The notes under the pieces are model-generated. The model did not search any database, had not been told where the DNA came from, and saw only the letters and a program-made list of their open reading frames with translations. The position numbers were made by a program, and so were the translations under genes. Positions 46,493 to 54,797 of a stretch of DNA of 64,000 nt are shown piece after piece (the first letter of the stretch is position 1; every line of letters starts with the position of its first letter). This DNA is from Mycolicibacterium phlei (GTDB lineage Bacteria > Actinomycetota > Actinomycetes > Mycobacteriales > Mycobacteriaceae), in assembly GCF_001583415.1 (NCBI RefSeq), contig NZ_CP014475.1:4836001-4900000 (forward strand), given 5' to 3'.

Positions 46493-47406
46493 CCGACGCG
46501 GCTGATCAGCACTTCCTGCGCGGTGCTGGCCACGTGCCTGCCGGCCTCGTCGACGATGGTGCCCTGTACCAGGCCGCGCCGCCCGGTGACCGACACCGTG
46601 CGCAGGGTGTGGCCCAGCCAGCGGTCGAAGTGCACGGGCCGGTGCAGCCACAGCGAGTGGTTGACGGTCACGCCGCGGTACGTCCCGATGGCGACCGGCT
46701 CGGGGTGGTTGCGGAACGCCTGGTCCACCAGCAGGTAGTCGCTGGCGTAGGTGAGCAGCAGTTCGTGCAGGCCGGGCCGGTCGTCGACCGGGCGGGGCAA
46801 CCGCATCCAGTGGGTCCGCTCACCCGGCTTCTGGTCCCCGCCCATCAGCATGGGCGGTTCGCCGATGCGCATCTCGACCGGCGGCGGCACGGTGGCCCAG
46901 ACGTCCGCCAGCCCGCGGGCCTCAGCAGGCGTGTTGGGGATCCAATCCTGAAGCAGCGGAAGCGATTCGGGATCGACCTCGGGGTCGTCACCGAGGTCTG
47001 TCCCGGTCTCGGGGTCGGGGTGCGCGAAGGACACCATCGCCGACAGCACGGGGCGGCCGGCCTGCTCGACGCTGACCTGGCGGGTGGAGATGCTGCGTCC
47101 GTCGCGGATGCGCTGCACGACGAGGTCGATCGGTACGGTCTCGTCGCCGCCGCGCACGAACAGCGCGTGGATGGCGCTCGGCGGCTGCCCCTCGACGGTC
47201 GCCGCGGCCGCGGCCATCGCCTGGGCCAGCAACTGGCCACCGAAGACCCGACCGAACCGGTCCGGCTCGCTGCCGACCCGGAATCGGTCGGGTCCGGTGG
47301 GCTGCAGGTCAAGGACCGCCTCAAGATGCGCCAGTGAGCGCAGAATCGCGGTCTCCAGCGGCGAACCGGTCCCACGCAGCGGTCCGCTGTGTTCGTCCTG
47401 GGTCAC
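46489..47406 (-). CDS. TesB-type acyl-CoA thioesterase II
   Basis: 305 residues from GTG 47406 (MTQDEHSGPL). A double hotdog protein: RVFGGQLLAQAMAAA (first module with the conserved GGQ), PSAIHALFVRGGD, and VNHSLWLHRPVHFDRWL (second module). It hydrolyses acyl-CoA thioesters to free acid and CoA. It is 9 bp downstream of the coiled-coil gene and could be co-transcribed with it. Confidence 0.9.
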   Translation of the reverse strand: MTQDEHSGPLRGTGSPLETAILRSLAHLEAVLDLQPTGPDRFRVGSEPDRFGRVFGGQLLAQAMAAAAATVEGQPPSAIHALFVRGGDETVPIDLVVQRIRDGRSISTRQVSVEQAGRPVLSAMVSFAHPDPETGTDLGDDPEVDPESLPLLQDWIPNTPAEARGLADVWATVPPPVEMRIGEPPMLMGGDQKPGERTHWMRLPRPVDDRPGLHELLLTYASDYLLVDQAFRNHPEPVAIGTYRGVTVNHSLWLHRPVHFDRWLGHTLRTVSVTGRRGLVQGTIVDEAGRHVASTAQEVLISRVG

Positions 47407-47415
47407 CCCGGGAGA

Positions 47416-48075
47416 TTAACTGAGCCGCTTACTCTTCTCCGCTTCGGCCAGATCCTCGAGCGTCTCGGCCTGGCCACGGGCGGTGGCGGCCTGCGAGCGT
47501 TTCTCGGCTGCGTCGTCCAGCTTGGCGGCCGCGGCACGGGTCTGGGCCCGCTCGGCGGCGTCGATCTGCGCCTCTTCGTGCTTCTCGACGGCCTCGACGC
47601 TCTTCTTGCGCTGGGCGGCGAGATCATCAGCGCGCTTTTTCTCGGCGGCGATCCGCTTCTCGGTGTTCTCGACGGCGGCGCGCTTGCGCTGCTGAGCCCG
47701 CTGGCGTGCCTGTTGTTTGTCGGCGTCGGCCTCGGCGCGGGCCTCGCGCTGGTCCTGGTAGGCCTTCTCGCGGGTGGCCTCGAGGTCGGCCTCGGACTGT
47801 TTGAGGTTGTCCTCGGCTGCGGCGTCGAGCCGGGCGGCCCGGCGCAGCGCATCGCTGCGGTCGACCAGCGTCATGCCCTGCTTGCGCAGGACGGGGTCAC
47901 CGAGGGCGCTGCCGACGGTGGCGTCGAGCATGCCCAGCGAGCGTTCGAAGAACAACCGGGCGGGCGCCTCCTCGTTCAACCGGGTGAGGACGCGATCGTC
48001 GATCAGCTGCAACGGAATCCGTGCCACCTGGTACTGCAGGCGCAGCACGGCTCTGGGGATGGCGGTCAGGCTCAT
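47416..48075 (-). CDS. Coiled-coil protein, function unknown
   Basis: 219 residues. The first ~80 form a conserved-looking N-terminal domain (RAVLRLQYQVARIPLQLIDDRVL). Residues ~85-215 are almost continuous charged Ala/Glu/Lys/Gln sequence with heptads, a long coiled coil. Similar mycobacterial proteins are sometimes labelled as IF2-family translation initiation factor, which the sequence does not support: no GTP-binding motif is present. It follows the CsbD-like gene by 12 bp, which also ends in a coiled coil, so the two may interact. Confidence 0.7.
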   Translation of the reverse strand: MSLTAIPRAVLRLQYQVARIPLQLIDDRVLTRLNEEAPARLFFERSLGMLDATVGSALGDPVLRKQGMTLVDRSDALRRAARLDAAAEDNLKQSEADLEATREKAYQDQREARAEADADKQQARQRAQQRKRAAVENTEKRIAAEKKRADDLAAQRKKSVEAVEKHEEAQIDAAERAQTRAAAAKLDDAAEKRSQAATARGQAETLEDLAEAEKSKRLS

Positions 48076-48087
48076 GGGGTCTGCCTC

Positions 48088-48633
48088 TCAGTCGGTGTTG
48101 AGGTTGTCGGCCTGGCGCCGGATGCGCGCGGCCTCGGCGCGCGCGGCATCGGACTGCTCGACCGCCTCACGGTGGTCCTCGAGCGCGTCGGCGAGCTGGC
48201 GGTCGGCGTCGCGGACCTCGGCACGTTTCTCGGCCTCGGCCTCGGCGACCTTGCGCTGCGCGTCGATCTCGGCCTGGGCGCGCTCCTGTTCGAGCTTGCG
48301 GTGGGCGGCCTGGTCGGCGGCGCGTTTCTGCGCGGCGCGCTGGTTGTCCACCACCCCCTTCTCGGCGGCGGCCTCGGTGCGCACCTCGGCGCGCTCCGCG
48401 GCTCCGAGTCGCTGCGCGGCGGCGGCCTGGTCGCGGGCCTCCCGGGCCTCGGCGTCGGCGAGCGCCTCGGCGGTGCCCGCCTGCTTGCGCTTGGCGGCCT
48501 CGGCCTGCTGGAGCTGTCCCTCGGCGGTCAGCGAGTCGTTGCCGGTGACGGCACCCCAGACCTCCTTGGCCTTGCCTTTCACCGTGTCGACCAGGCCTTC
48601 GCGTGCCTGGCCGGCCTTATCGTGGTCCGTCAT
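48088..48633 (-). CDS. CsbD-like stress protein with long coiled-coil tail
   Basis: 181 residues from the ATG at 48633, with a gggagg ribosome site. The first ~45 residues match the CsbD domain (DKAGQAREGLVDTVKGKAKE ... GNDSLTAEGQLQQAE), a small general-stress protein usually 60-70 residues long. Here it continues into ~130 residues of charged coiled coil (AEAREARDQAAAAQRL ... RQADNLN). The fusion and the neighbouring coiled-coil protein suggest a scaffold induced under stress. It is divergent from the COG0523 gene. Confidence 0.78.
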   Translation of the reverse strand: MTDHDKAGQAREGLVDTVKGKAKEVWGAVTGNDSLTAEGQLQQAEAAKRKQAGTAEALADAEAREARDQAAAAQRLGAAERAEVRTEAAAEKGVVDNQRAAQKRAADQAAHRKLEQERAQAEIDAQRKVAEAEAEKRAEVRDADRQLADALEDHREAVEQSDAARAEAARIRRQADNLNTD

Positions 48634-48709
48634 TCGGGCCTCCCTTCGACCCGCCGTGTTCCACGTGGGCGGAGGTGCGAAACCCGATGTGTCACGATCC
48701 ACTGCCATC

Positions 48710-49744
48710 ATGTGTGCCGTGGCAGCCACCATTCCCGTCATCGCGCTCACCGGATACCTCGGCGCGGGCAAGACGACGCTGCTCAACCACGTGCTGCGGC
48801 AGCCCGGCGCCCGCGTCGGCGTGGTCATCAACGACTTCGGCGAACTCAACGTCGACGCCGCCCTGGTCACCGGCCAGGTCGACGAGCCGGCCTCCATCGC
48901 CGGCGGCTGCATCTGCTGTCTGCCCGACGACGGCGGGCTCGACGAGGCGCTGGCCAAGCTCGCCGACCCGAAGCTCGGGCTGGACGCGATCATCGTCGAG
49001 GCCAGCGGCCTGGCCGACCCGATCGCGGTGTCGCGGCTGATCCGCTACAGCGGGGTGGACCGGGTGCGGCCCGGCGGTGTCGTCGACATCATCGACGCCG
49101 CAGCACATTTCGGCACCGTCGACGACGGGCAGACACCACCGGCCCGGTACGCGGCGGCGTCGCTGGTGGTGGTCAACAAGCTCGACCAGATCCCCGAGGC
49201 CGACCGCGACAGGGCGTTGAAGACCATCGGCGACCGGGTCCGGGAGCGCAACCCGCAGGCGCATGTGGTCGGCGCGATCGCGGGGCGCATCGATCCCGCG
49301 CTGCTCTACGACGTCACCGACGCAGGGACCGACGACGGGCAGCTGTCGCTGCGCGAGCTGCTGGTCGAGGAGGCCCACGGGGCCGACGAGCATCCGCATG
49401 TGCACGCCGACGCGGTGACGGTGGTTTCGGACGGGTGCGTCGACGCCGACGCGGTGCTCAACGTGCTCGAGGAGCCGCCCGCCGGGGTGTACCGGCTCAA
49501 GGGCACCATCGCGGTCCGCTACCGCGACCGGGAACGCCGGTACGCGGTGAACGTGGTGGGGCCGACGCTGCACGTGGCCGCCGCGCCCGCGAAGGCGCGG
49601 GCCAACAGCCTGGTGGCGATCGGGACCCACCTCGACACCGAGGCGGTGCGGGCCCGGCTCACCGAGGCGCTGCGCCCGGTGCAGGGGCCGGCCCCGGCGA
49701 CCGGCGTGCGCCGGCTGCAGCGGTACCGCCGGCTCAGTATCTAG
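48710..49744 (+). CDS. COG0523/CobW-family metallochaperone GTPase
   Basis: 344 residues. Walker A is GYLGAGKTTLLN (about residues 15-26); the family metal-binding GGCICCLPDD (CxCC) follows near residue 65, with the G4 motif VNKLDQIP. Near residue 225 there is a short His-rich insert (HGADEHPHVHAD). Such proteins use GTP hydrolysis to deliver zinc or other metals. A metal chaperone fits the iron/zinc theme of ESX-3, but a link is speculative. GTG 48719 is an alternative start. It is followed by the second LigD-type polymerase after 9 bp. Confidence 0.85.
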   Translation: MCAVAATIPVIALTGYLGAGKTTLLNHVLRQPGARVGVVINDFGELNVDAALVTGQVDEPASIAGGCICCLPDDGGLDEALAKLADPKLGLDAIIVEASGLADPIAVSRLIRYSGVDRVRPGGVVDIIDAAAHFGTVDDGQTPPARYAAASLVVVNKLDQIPEADRDRALKTIGDRVRERNPQAHVVGAIAGRIDPALLYDVTDAGTDDGQLSLRELLVEEAHGADEHPHVHADAVTVVSDGCVDADAVLNVLEEPPAGVYRLKGTIAVRYRDRERRYAVNVVGPTLHVAAAPAKARANSLVAIGTHLDTEAVRARLTEALRPVQGPAPATGVRRLQRYRRLSI

Positions 49745-49753
49745 GGTGACAGG

Positions 49754-50710
49754 ATGGCGACCGACGAGGTGCGCGCGGGCGTCGAGCTGACCAACCTCGA
49801 CGAACCGCTCGGCCCGGACGCCGGTGCCACCAAGCGTGACCTGGTCGACTACCTGGACGCGGTGTCCGACCGGATCCTGCCAGTGCTGGCCGACCGGCCG
49901 CTGACCGTGCTGCGGGCGCTGCGCGGGCGCGAACCGTTCATGCAGAAGAACGTGCCCAAGTACACGCCCGACTGGGTTCGGACGGTGACGATGTGGGCGG
50001 AGTCCTCGCAGCGGCAGGTCCGCTACGCGGTGTGCGACGACCGCCGCACGCTGCTGTGGCTGGCCAACCAGCGCGCGGTCGAGTTCCACGTGACGCTGGG
50101 GCTGGCCGGACAGGTGTACCGGCCCACCCACCTGGTGCTCGACCTGGACCCGCCGCCGGGCAGCGACTTCGCCGCCGTCGTCGCCGCGGCCGCACTGGTG
50201 CGCCGCGCGCTGACCGACTGCGGGCTGTCGGGTGCGGTGAAGAGCAGCGGCGCCAAGGGCGTGCACGTGTTCGTCCCGGTGGACGACAGCGCTCCCGTCG
50301 ACGATGTGGCCGCGGCCACCAGGGCGCTGGCGGCACGGGCCGAGGCGCTCGATCCGTCAGTCGCCACAACGGCTTTCATCGTCGAGGACCGTGCGGGCAA
50401 GGTGTTCATCGACTCGACGCGGGCCGGCGGCGCGACCGTCGTCGCCGCCTACAGTCCCCGGCTGCGCGCGGGCACCCCGGTGTCGTTCCCGCTGGACTGG
50501 TCCGACCTCGACCGGGTCACCCCGGCCGACTTCACCGTGCACACGGCGCTCGACGTGCTGGGGGGCCGGGATCCGTGGGCGGCCAACATGCCTGCCCCAC
50601 AGCGGCTTCCGCAGGATCTGATCGAGCAGGGCCGCACCATCCCGGTGGCCCGCGTCGCCGCGATGCACGAGGGAAAACGCCGGGCCAGGGCGCGGCGTAC
50701 TATACGCTGA
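49754..50710 (+). CDS. Second stand-alone LigD-type primase-polymerase
   Basis: 318 residues. The POL-domain motifs are VLDLDPPPGSDF (metal Asp pair), KSSGAKGVHVFVPV (nucleotide His) and KVFIDSTR (third acidic residue). It is shorter than the paralogue at 42774 and lacks its C-terminal extension. Ligase and nuclease domains are absent. It lies 9 bp after the COG0523 gene, apparently in one transcript. It is probably a gap-filling or break-repair polymerase, like the stand-alone PolD enzymes of mycobacteria. The ATG at 49754 has an agg just upstream. Confidence 0.86.
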   Translation: MATDEVRAGVELTNLDEPLGPDAGATKRDLVDYLDAVSDRILPVLADRPLTVLRALRGREPFMQKNVPKYTPDWVRTVTMWAESSQRQVRYAVCDDRRTLLWLANQRAVEFHVTLGLAGQVYRPTHLVLDLDPPPGSDFAAVVAAAALVRRALTDCGLSGAVKSSGAKGVHVFVPVDDSAPVDDVAAATRALAARAEALDPSVATTAFIVEDRAGKVFIDSTRAGGATVVAAYSPRLRAGTPVSFPLDWSDLDRVTPADFTVHTALDVLGGRDPWAANMPAPQRLPQDLIEQGRTIPVARVAAMHEGKRRARARRTIR

Positions 50711-50720
50711 TATCCGAAAT

Positions 50721-50738
50721 TGAGAATGACTATTCTCA
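50721..50738. promoter_or_regulatory. 18-bp palindrome, copy 1 of a shared operator
   Basis: TGAGAAT-gact-ATTCTCA lies 26 bp before the SDR start at 50764, with perfect 7-bp arms. The same layout (TGAGAA, six bases, TTCTCA) occurs at 61373-61390, suggesting one regulator for both promoters. Confidence 0.65.
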
Positions 50739-50763
50739 CGGACCGACCCTGGGGAGCCCGCGG

Positions 50764-51510
50764 ATGAGTGATCGGCAGTCCAGCATCGAGGGGATGCGCA
50801 TGCTCGCGGTCGGGGCGTCCTCCGGGATCGGCCAGGCGCTGGCCGTGGCGGCGCACGACCGCGGCGCCTCGGTGGCGCTGGCCGCGCGGCGCATCGACCT
50901 GCTGACCCAGCTGGCCGACAAGCTCGACGGCTCGGCGCACGAGCTCGACGTGGCCAATCCGCGCAACATCGAGTCGGTGGTCGGCGAGGTCGTCGACCGG
51001 TTCGGCCAGCTCGACGCCGTGGTGTTCACCAGCGCCGTGGTGCCGTTCGCGCTGATCGAGGACACCGACGTCACCACCTGGATGCACGCGTACGCGGTCA
51101 ACGCGGTCGGCGCCACCCACGTGCTGCGCGCCGCCCTGCCGCACCTGGCGCCCGGCGCCGTGGCGATGGTGGCGTCCGCCCACGACGTGGGCCGTCCCCG
51201 CGCGGGGGTCGCGGCCTACAACGCCAGCAAGGCCGCGCTCGACGAGATCCTGCGGTCGTGGCGCACCGAGCATCCGGAGCTGCCGGTGATCCGGGTCAGC
51301 ATCGGCCCCACCGAGGGCACCGAGATCCTGCGCGGCGCCGACCGGGACATGCTCGCCGAGCTGTACCGGTCCTGGGCGCAGGAGGGGCAGATCCCGAAGA
51401 AGATGTCGGCGGTCGACGACGTGGCCAACGCGATGCTGTCGTTCATCGCGGTGGCCCGCGCCAACCCCTCCGTCGTCAGCGAGATCGTGCACCTCGCGCC
51501 GCGCGGCTGA
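50764..51510 (+). CDS. Short-chain dehydrogenase/reductase
   Basis: 248 residues. GASSGIGQALA (about residue 18) is the NAD(P)-binding motif, and YNASKAAL carries the catalytic Tyr-xxx-Lys; the Ser position is in MVASAHD. The substrate region (PFALIEDTDVTTWMHAY) is not diagnostic. It opens the catabolic island. It is a single gene with its own operator-like palindrome directly upstream and converges on a second SDR with a gap of 5 bp. Confidence 0.88.
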   Translation: MSDRQSSIEGMRMLAVGASSGIGQALAVAAHDRGASVALAARRIDLLTQLADKLDGSAHELDVANPRNIESVVGEVVDRFGQLDAVVFTSAVVPFALIEDTDVTTWMHAYAVNAVGATHVLRAALPHLAPGAVAMVASAHDVGRPRAGVAAYNASKAALDEILRSWRTEHPELPVIRVSIGPTEGTEILRGADRDMLAELYRSWAQEGQIPKKMSAVDDVANAMLSFIAVARANPSVVSEIVHLAPRG

Positions 51511-51515
51511 AAGCC

Positions 51516-52355
51516 CTAGCGGCTCTTGGCGATCTCCTCGGTGGTGTCCGCCCATCCGGTCTGGTGGCGGCCCATCGTCATCGCACCGTTCCAGCCGCCG
51601 TCGGTCCACAGCACCTCACCGCCGACGTAGCTGAACCGCGGGCTGCCCAGGCACACCAGCGGCCACGCCTGCTCCTCCGGCGTCGAGTACCGGCCCACCG
51701 GGCCCACCGACGAGTCGATGACCTCCTTGCCCATCAGGTCCTGGAACGCCGGCATCATCGCGGTCTGCGTGGGACCGGGGTTGATGCAGTTGATCCGGAT
51801 TCCCCGCTTGGCCAGTTCCGGATACCACCAGCCCACCCAGGCGTCGATGATGTACTTCGAGTAGGCGTAGCCGCTCCACGACCACTTGCGCTCGTGTTCG
51901 CGCAGCCACTCGACCGCCTCGTCGAACCCGTTGGTCTGCAACAGCTCGGTGATCACCGGGATGTGGTCCTGCCAGCCGATCGCCGCCGAGGACGAGATCA
52001 CGCTGATCGCCGACCCCTCCGACATCTTCGGCACCAGCGCCTCGGCGAGATGACGGGCGCCGACGAAGTTCACCAGGATGGTGTCCCACTCCGCGAACGG
52101 CGGCCCGGGCAGGCCTGCGCAGCTGAACAGCCCGTCGACCGGACCCTCGATCGCAGCGGCCACCTCCTCGATACTGGCCCGGTCGCGCAGATCGATGTGG
52201 TGGCTGGCCGCGACGTCCACCGTCGTCGGTTTGATGTCGAGCGCGGTGACCTTCGCCCCGAGATCGACGAGGATCCGCGCGGTCGCCTCCCCCATGCCCG
52301 ACGCGGCGCCGGTGACCACCACCGACTTTCCGGCGTATCCCAGCACGTCTTCCAT
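51516..52355 (-). CDS. SDR family oxidoreductase (hydroxysteroid-dehydrogenase-like)
   Basis: 279 residues from MEDVLGYAGKSVVVTGAASGMG; the ATG at 52355 has gagagga upstream and is preferred to GTG 52382. Motifs are TGAASGMGEAT (cofactor), SSSAAIGW (Ser), and YAYSKYIID (Tyr-xxx-Lys). A ~25-residue insertion (VITELLQTNGFDEAVEWLREHERK) precedes the Tyr. The layout resembles 3-alpha/20-beta-hydroxysteroid dehydrogenases. It follows the P450 gene by 17 bp, so the two probably act on the same molecule. Confidence 0.87.
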   Translation of the reverse strand: MEDVLGYAGKSVVVTGAASGMGEATARILVDLGAKVTALDIKPTTVDVAASHHIDLRDRASIEEVAAAIEGPVDGLFSCAGLPGPPFAEWDTILVNFVGARHLAEALVPKMSEGSAISVISSSAAIGWQDHIPVITELLQTNGFDEAVEWLREHERKWSWSGYAYSKYIIDAWVGWWYPELAKRGIRINCINPGPTQTAMMPAFQDLMGKEVIDSSVGPVGRYSTPEEQAWPLVCLGSPRFSYVGGEVLWTDGGWNGAMTMGRHQTGWADTTEEIAKSR

Positions 52356-52372
52356 ATCTGTCGTCCTCTCGG

Positions 52373-53611
52373 TCAGTCCCACACGACGTCCAGTCGCGGT
52401 GGGGAGCGGAACATCATCCCGCTGATGTACGGCGCCGGAGCGTCGGGATCCAGGCGAAGATCGGGCAGTTCGTCGAACAGCGCGTTGAAGATCTTGGTGG
52501 TCTCCAGCCGGGCCAGGTGCATACCCAGGCAGACGTGGGCACCGTGCGCGAAACCGATGTGCGACTTGCGCTCCCGGAAGATGTTGAACGACTCGGGGTC
52601 GTCCCAGCGGGTCTCGTCGTGGTTGGCGCTGCCCAGCGACAACATCATCGTCGCCCCCTTGGGCACCTTGACCCCGCCGATCTCGGTGTCGGCGGTGACC
52701 TCACGCATGAAGTTCAGCAGCGGCGTCTCCCACCGGATGCCCTCCTCGATGGCCTGGGGCAGCAGGCTGCGGTCGGCGCGCACCGCGTCGAGCTGGTCCG
52801 GGTGGGTCAACAGGGCGAACGCCAGGCTCGCGGTGGACCGCGACGTGGTCTCGGCGCCGGCGGGCAGCAGATTGCGCATGAAGCCGTAGATCTGCTCGTC
52901 GGACATCTTGACGCCGTTGACCTCCGCGGCCGCCAGGATCGACACCATGTCGTCACGCGGGTTGCGCCGCTTGTCGGCCAGGATCTCGACGAAGTACTCC
53001 TTCATCTCCGCCGAGGCCCGCATGGCGCGGTCCATGTCCGCGCGGAAGCCGAGCAGATCGATGGCCAGCCGGTGAAAGTGCGGTACATCGGACTGCGGCA
53101 ACCCGAGCAGCGCGGCGATCACCCGCACCGGGATCGGCATGAACACCGCGTCCACCAGGTCGATCTTCTTGGCGTCCTTGAACTTTCGGACCGTGGCATC
53201 CACCAGCGGGCCGACCAGCTCAGCGTCCCACCGCTTCATCGACGACCGCGCGAACGCGAACTCGTGCAGCTTGCGGTAGACGGCGTGCTCGGGTTCCTGC
53301 ATCTCCAGGATCGTCGGACCCTGCAGCGGGCGCACCACGTCCTCGTAGCAGCGGGTGCTGAACGTGATGTTGTCGGTGAAGATCGCCTTGACCGTGTCGA
53401 AGGTGTAGGCGGTGAAGGTCGGCGGACCGTCACCGGTGTTGCCGACCATGCCCATCTCCGGCCAGCCCTCGTGAACCGGGCCCTGGGCGCGCAGTTCACG
53501 CAACAAGGGGTAGGGCGAGGCGTCCCCGTCGGCGCCCATCCCCTCGTTGAACCTGGCCTGCGCCTCCCGGATGCTCTGCTCGAGGTCGTCGACCGCGGCG
53601 GGATCCGTCAT
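52373..53611 (-). CDS. Cytochrome P450
   Basis: 412 residues, a soluble bacterial P450. LLPAGAETTSRS is the I-helix oxygen-binding motif, EEGIRWE the ExxR motif, and FAHGAHVCLGMH the haem loop with Cys361 as ligand. It needs ferredoxin and reductase partners, none of which is encoded nearby. Its start is 15 bp from the nearer of two tandem operator motifs, so it is probably controlled by the TetR regulator at 55974. Together with the SDR gene it may hydroxylate and then oxidise an alicyclic or lipid substrate. Confidence 0.93.
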   Translation of the reverse strand: MTDPAAVDDLEQSIREAQARFNEGMGADGDASPYPLLRELRAQGPVHEGWPEMGMVGNTGDGPPTFTAYTFDTVKAIFTDNITFSTRCYEDVVRPLQGPTILEMQEPEHAVYRKLHEFAFARSSMKRWDAELVGPLVDATVRKFKDAKKIDLVDAVFMPIPVRVIAALLGLPQSDVPHFHRLAIDLLGFRADMDRAMRASAEMKEYFVEILADKRRNPRDDMVSILAAAEVNGVKMSDEQIYGFMRNLLPAGAETTSRSTASLAFALLTHPDQLDAVRADRSLLPQAIEEGIRWETPLLNFMREVTADTEIGGVKVPKGATMMLSLGSANHDETRWDDPESFNIFRERKSHIGFAHGAHVCLGMHLARLETTKIFNALFDELPDLRLDPDAPAPYISGMMFRSPPRLDVVWD

Positions 53612-53625
53612 TGCCGACCTCCACT

Positions 53626-53646
53626 CAACCTACAGACTGTTGGTTG
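53626..53646. promoter_or_regulatory. 21-bp operator motif, copy 1
   Basis: Reading CAACCTACA-gac-TGTTGGTTG, this matches the palindrome consensus CAACCTACA-N3-TGTAGGTTG at 17 of 18 arm positions. It lies between the divergent P450 and DapB-like genes, 15 bp from the P450 start. A second copy follows after one base. Confidence 0.72.
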
Positions 53647-53647
53647 G

Positions 53648-53668
53648 GATCGTACATAGTGTAGGTTG
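53648..53668. promoter_or_regulatory. 21-bp operator motif, copy 2
   Basis: GATCGTACA-tag-TGTAGGTTG matches the same consensus at 15 of 18 arm positions, with a perfect right half. Its centre is 22 bp from that of copy 1, two helical turns, so two TetR dimers could bind side by side. Confidence 0.65.
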
Positions 53669-53717
53669 ACCCGAACAAGTGCCAGCCGTGCACGAAACCG
53701 CAATCAGGAGCGTCAGA

Positions 53718-54797
53718 TTGGCAGTTCGGGTGGTGCAGTGGGCGACGGGCGCCGTCGGGCGCGCAGCACTGCGGGAGTTGATCGAGAACCCCGATTTCCA
53801 GTTGGCGGGCGTTTTGGTCTACGACCCCGCCAAGGACGGCGTCGACGCGGCCGAACTGTGCGGGCTGCCGACACCGGCGGGCGTGGCCGCCACCACCGAC
53901 AAGGACGCGATCGTGGCGCTGGGCGCCGACGTCGTCGTCCATGCCGCGAGCAAGGCACACGCGGTGGAGACCAACGCCGAGGACATCTGCCGGTTGCTGG
54001 CCGCCGGCACCAACGTCATCACCACCACCTCGTACAACCATCTGCCGACCTACGGCGCCGACCTCGAGGCCGAGTTCGCCGACGCCTGCCGGCGCGGCGG
54101 AACCCGGTTCCACGCCGCGGGCGAGAACCCGGGCTTCATGTTCGAGCGACTGGTCACCACCGTCACCGGCCTCAGCAAGGACATCGACCGCATCGATCTC
54201 TACGAGGCGGTCGACGTCTCAGGCATCGACAGCCGTCCCATGCTGGTCGACCTGATGGGCATGGCCCGCCCGCCGTCCGACGTCAGCGCCGACTCGCCGA
54301 TCATCGCCAAGCTGGACATGGCCTACCGACAGGCGCTGGGTGCCACCGCCGATGTTCTCGGGGTCACGCTCGACGAGATCGCCGTCTCGGTGGACTGCAT
54401 CACCATCGACCGGCCGATCGAGATCCCGATCGGCACTGTCGAACCGGGACTCGTTGTCGGCCAGAGGTTCTCGTGGACAGGGCGCTACGCCGGCCGGGAT
54501 CTGCTGGCGATCCACGAGGAGTGGGTGCTGACCCGGGACCTGCCGGAGTGGGGGCAGAGCCCGCTGGCCGAGGGCCAGAAGGCGCCGCTGATCCGCGCGG
54601 TGATCAAGGGGACGCCGAGCTTCGAGCTGCAGCTCGACGTCGGCTGGGACGGCGCCGCCCCACCCGGGTTCGAGGGCGCCAATCCGGGTCACCTGATGAT
54701 CGCGATGAGCGCCGTGCGCGCGATCCCGTACGTGCTGGCGGCCCCGCCGGGCATCGTCACCGCTCCGGTGTTCGGCGCGATCCGCCTAGGCCCCTGA
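53718..54797 (+). CDS. DapB-fold NAD(P)H-dependent (amine) dehydrogenase
   Basis: 359 residues from TTG 53718, which has aggag seven bases upstream and gives LAVRVVQWATGAVGRAAL, the usual N-terminus of the family; an in-frame GTG at 53679 lies just after the operators and is less likely. The N-terminal Rossmann domain (WATGAVG as GxGxxG equivalent) is dihydrodipicolinate-reductase-like; AAGENPGFMFERLVTT marks the substrate domain. Relatives include 2,4-diaminopentanoate dehydrogenase. Its real substrate is unknown. A paralogue at 59042-60163 carries an amber stop. Its end overlaps the convergent receptor gene by 12 bp. Confidence 0.82.
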   Translation: MAVRVVQWATGAVGRAALRELIENPDFQLAGVLVYDPAKDGVDAAELCGLPTPAGVAATTDKDAIVALGADVVVHAASKAHAVETNAEDICRLLAAGTNVITTTSYNHLPTYGADLEAEFADACRRGGTRFHAAGENPGFMFERLVTTVTGLSKDIDRIDLYEAVDVSGIDSRPMLVDLMGMARPPSDVSADSPIIAKLDMAYRQALGATADVLGVTLDEIAVSVDCITIDRPIEIPIGTVEPGLVVGQRFSWTGRYAGRDLLAIHEEWVLTRDLPEWGQSPLAEGQKAPLIRAVIKGTPSFELQLDVGWDGAAPPGFEGANPGHLMIAMSAVRAIPYVLAAPPGIVTAPVFGAIRLGP

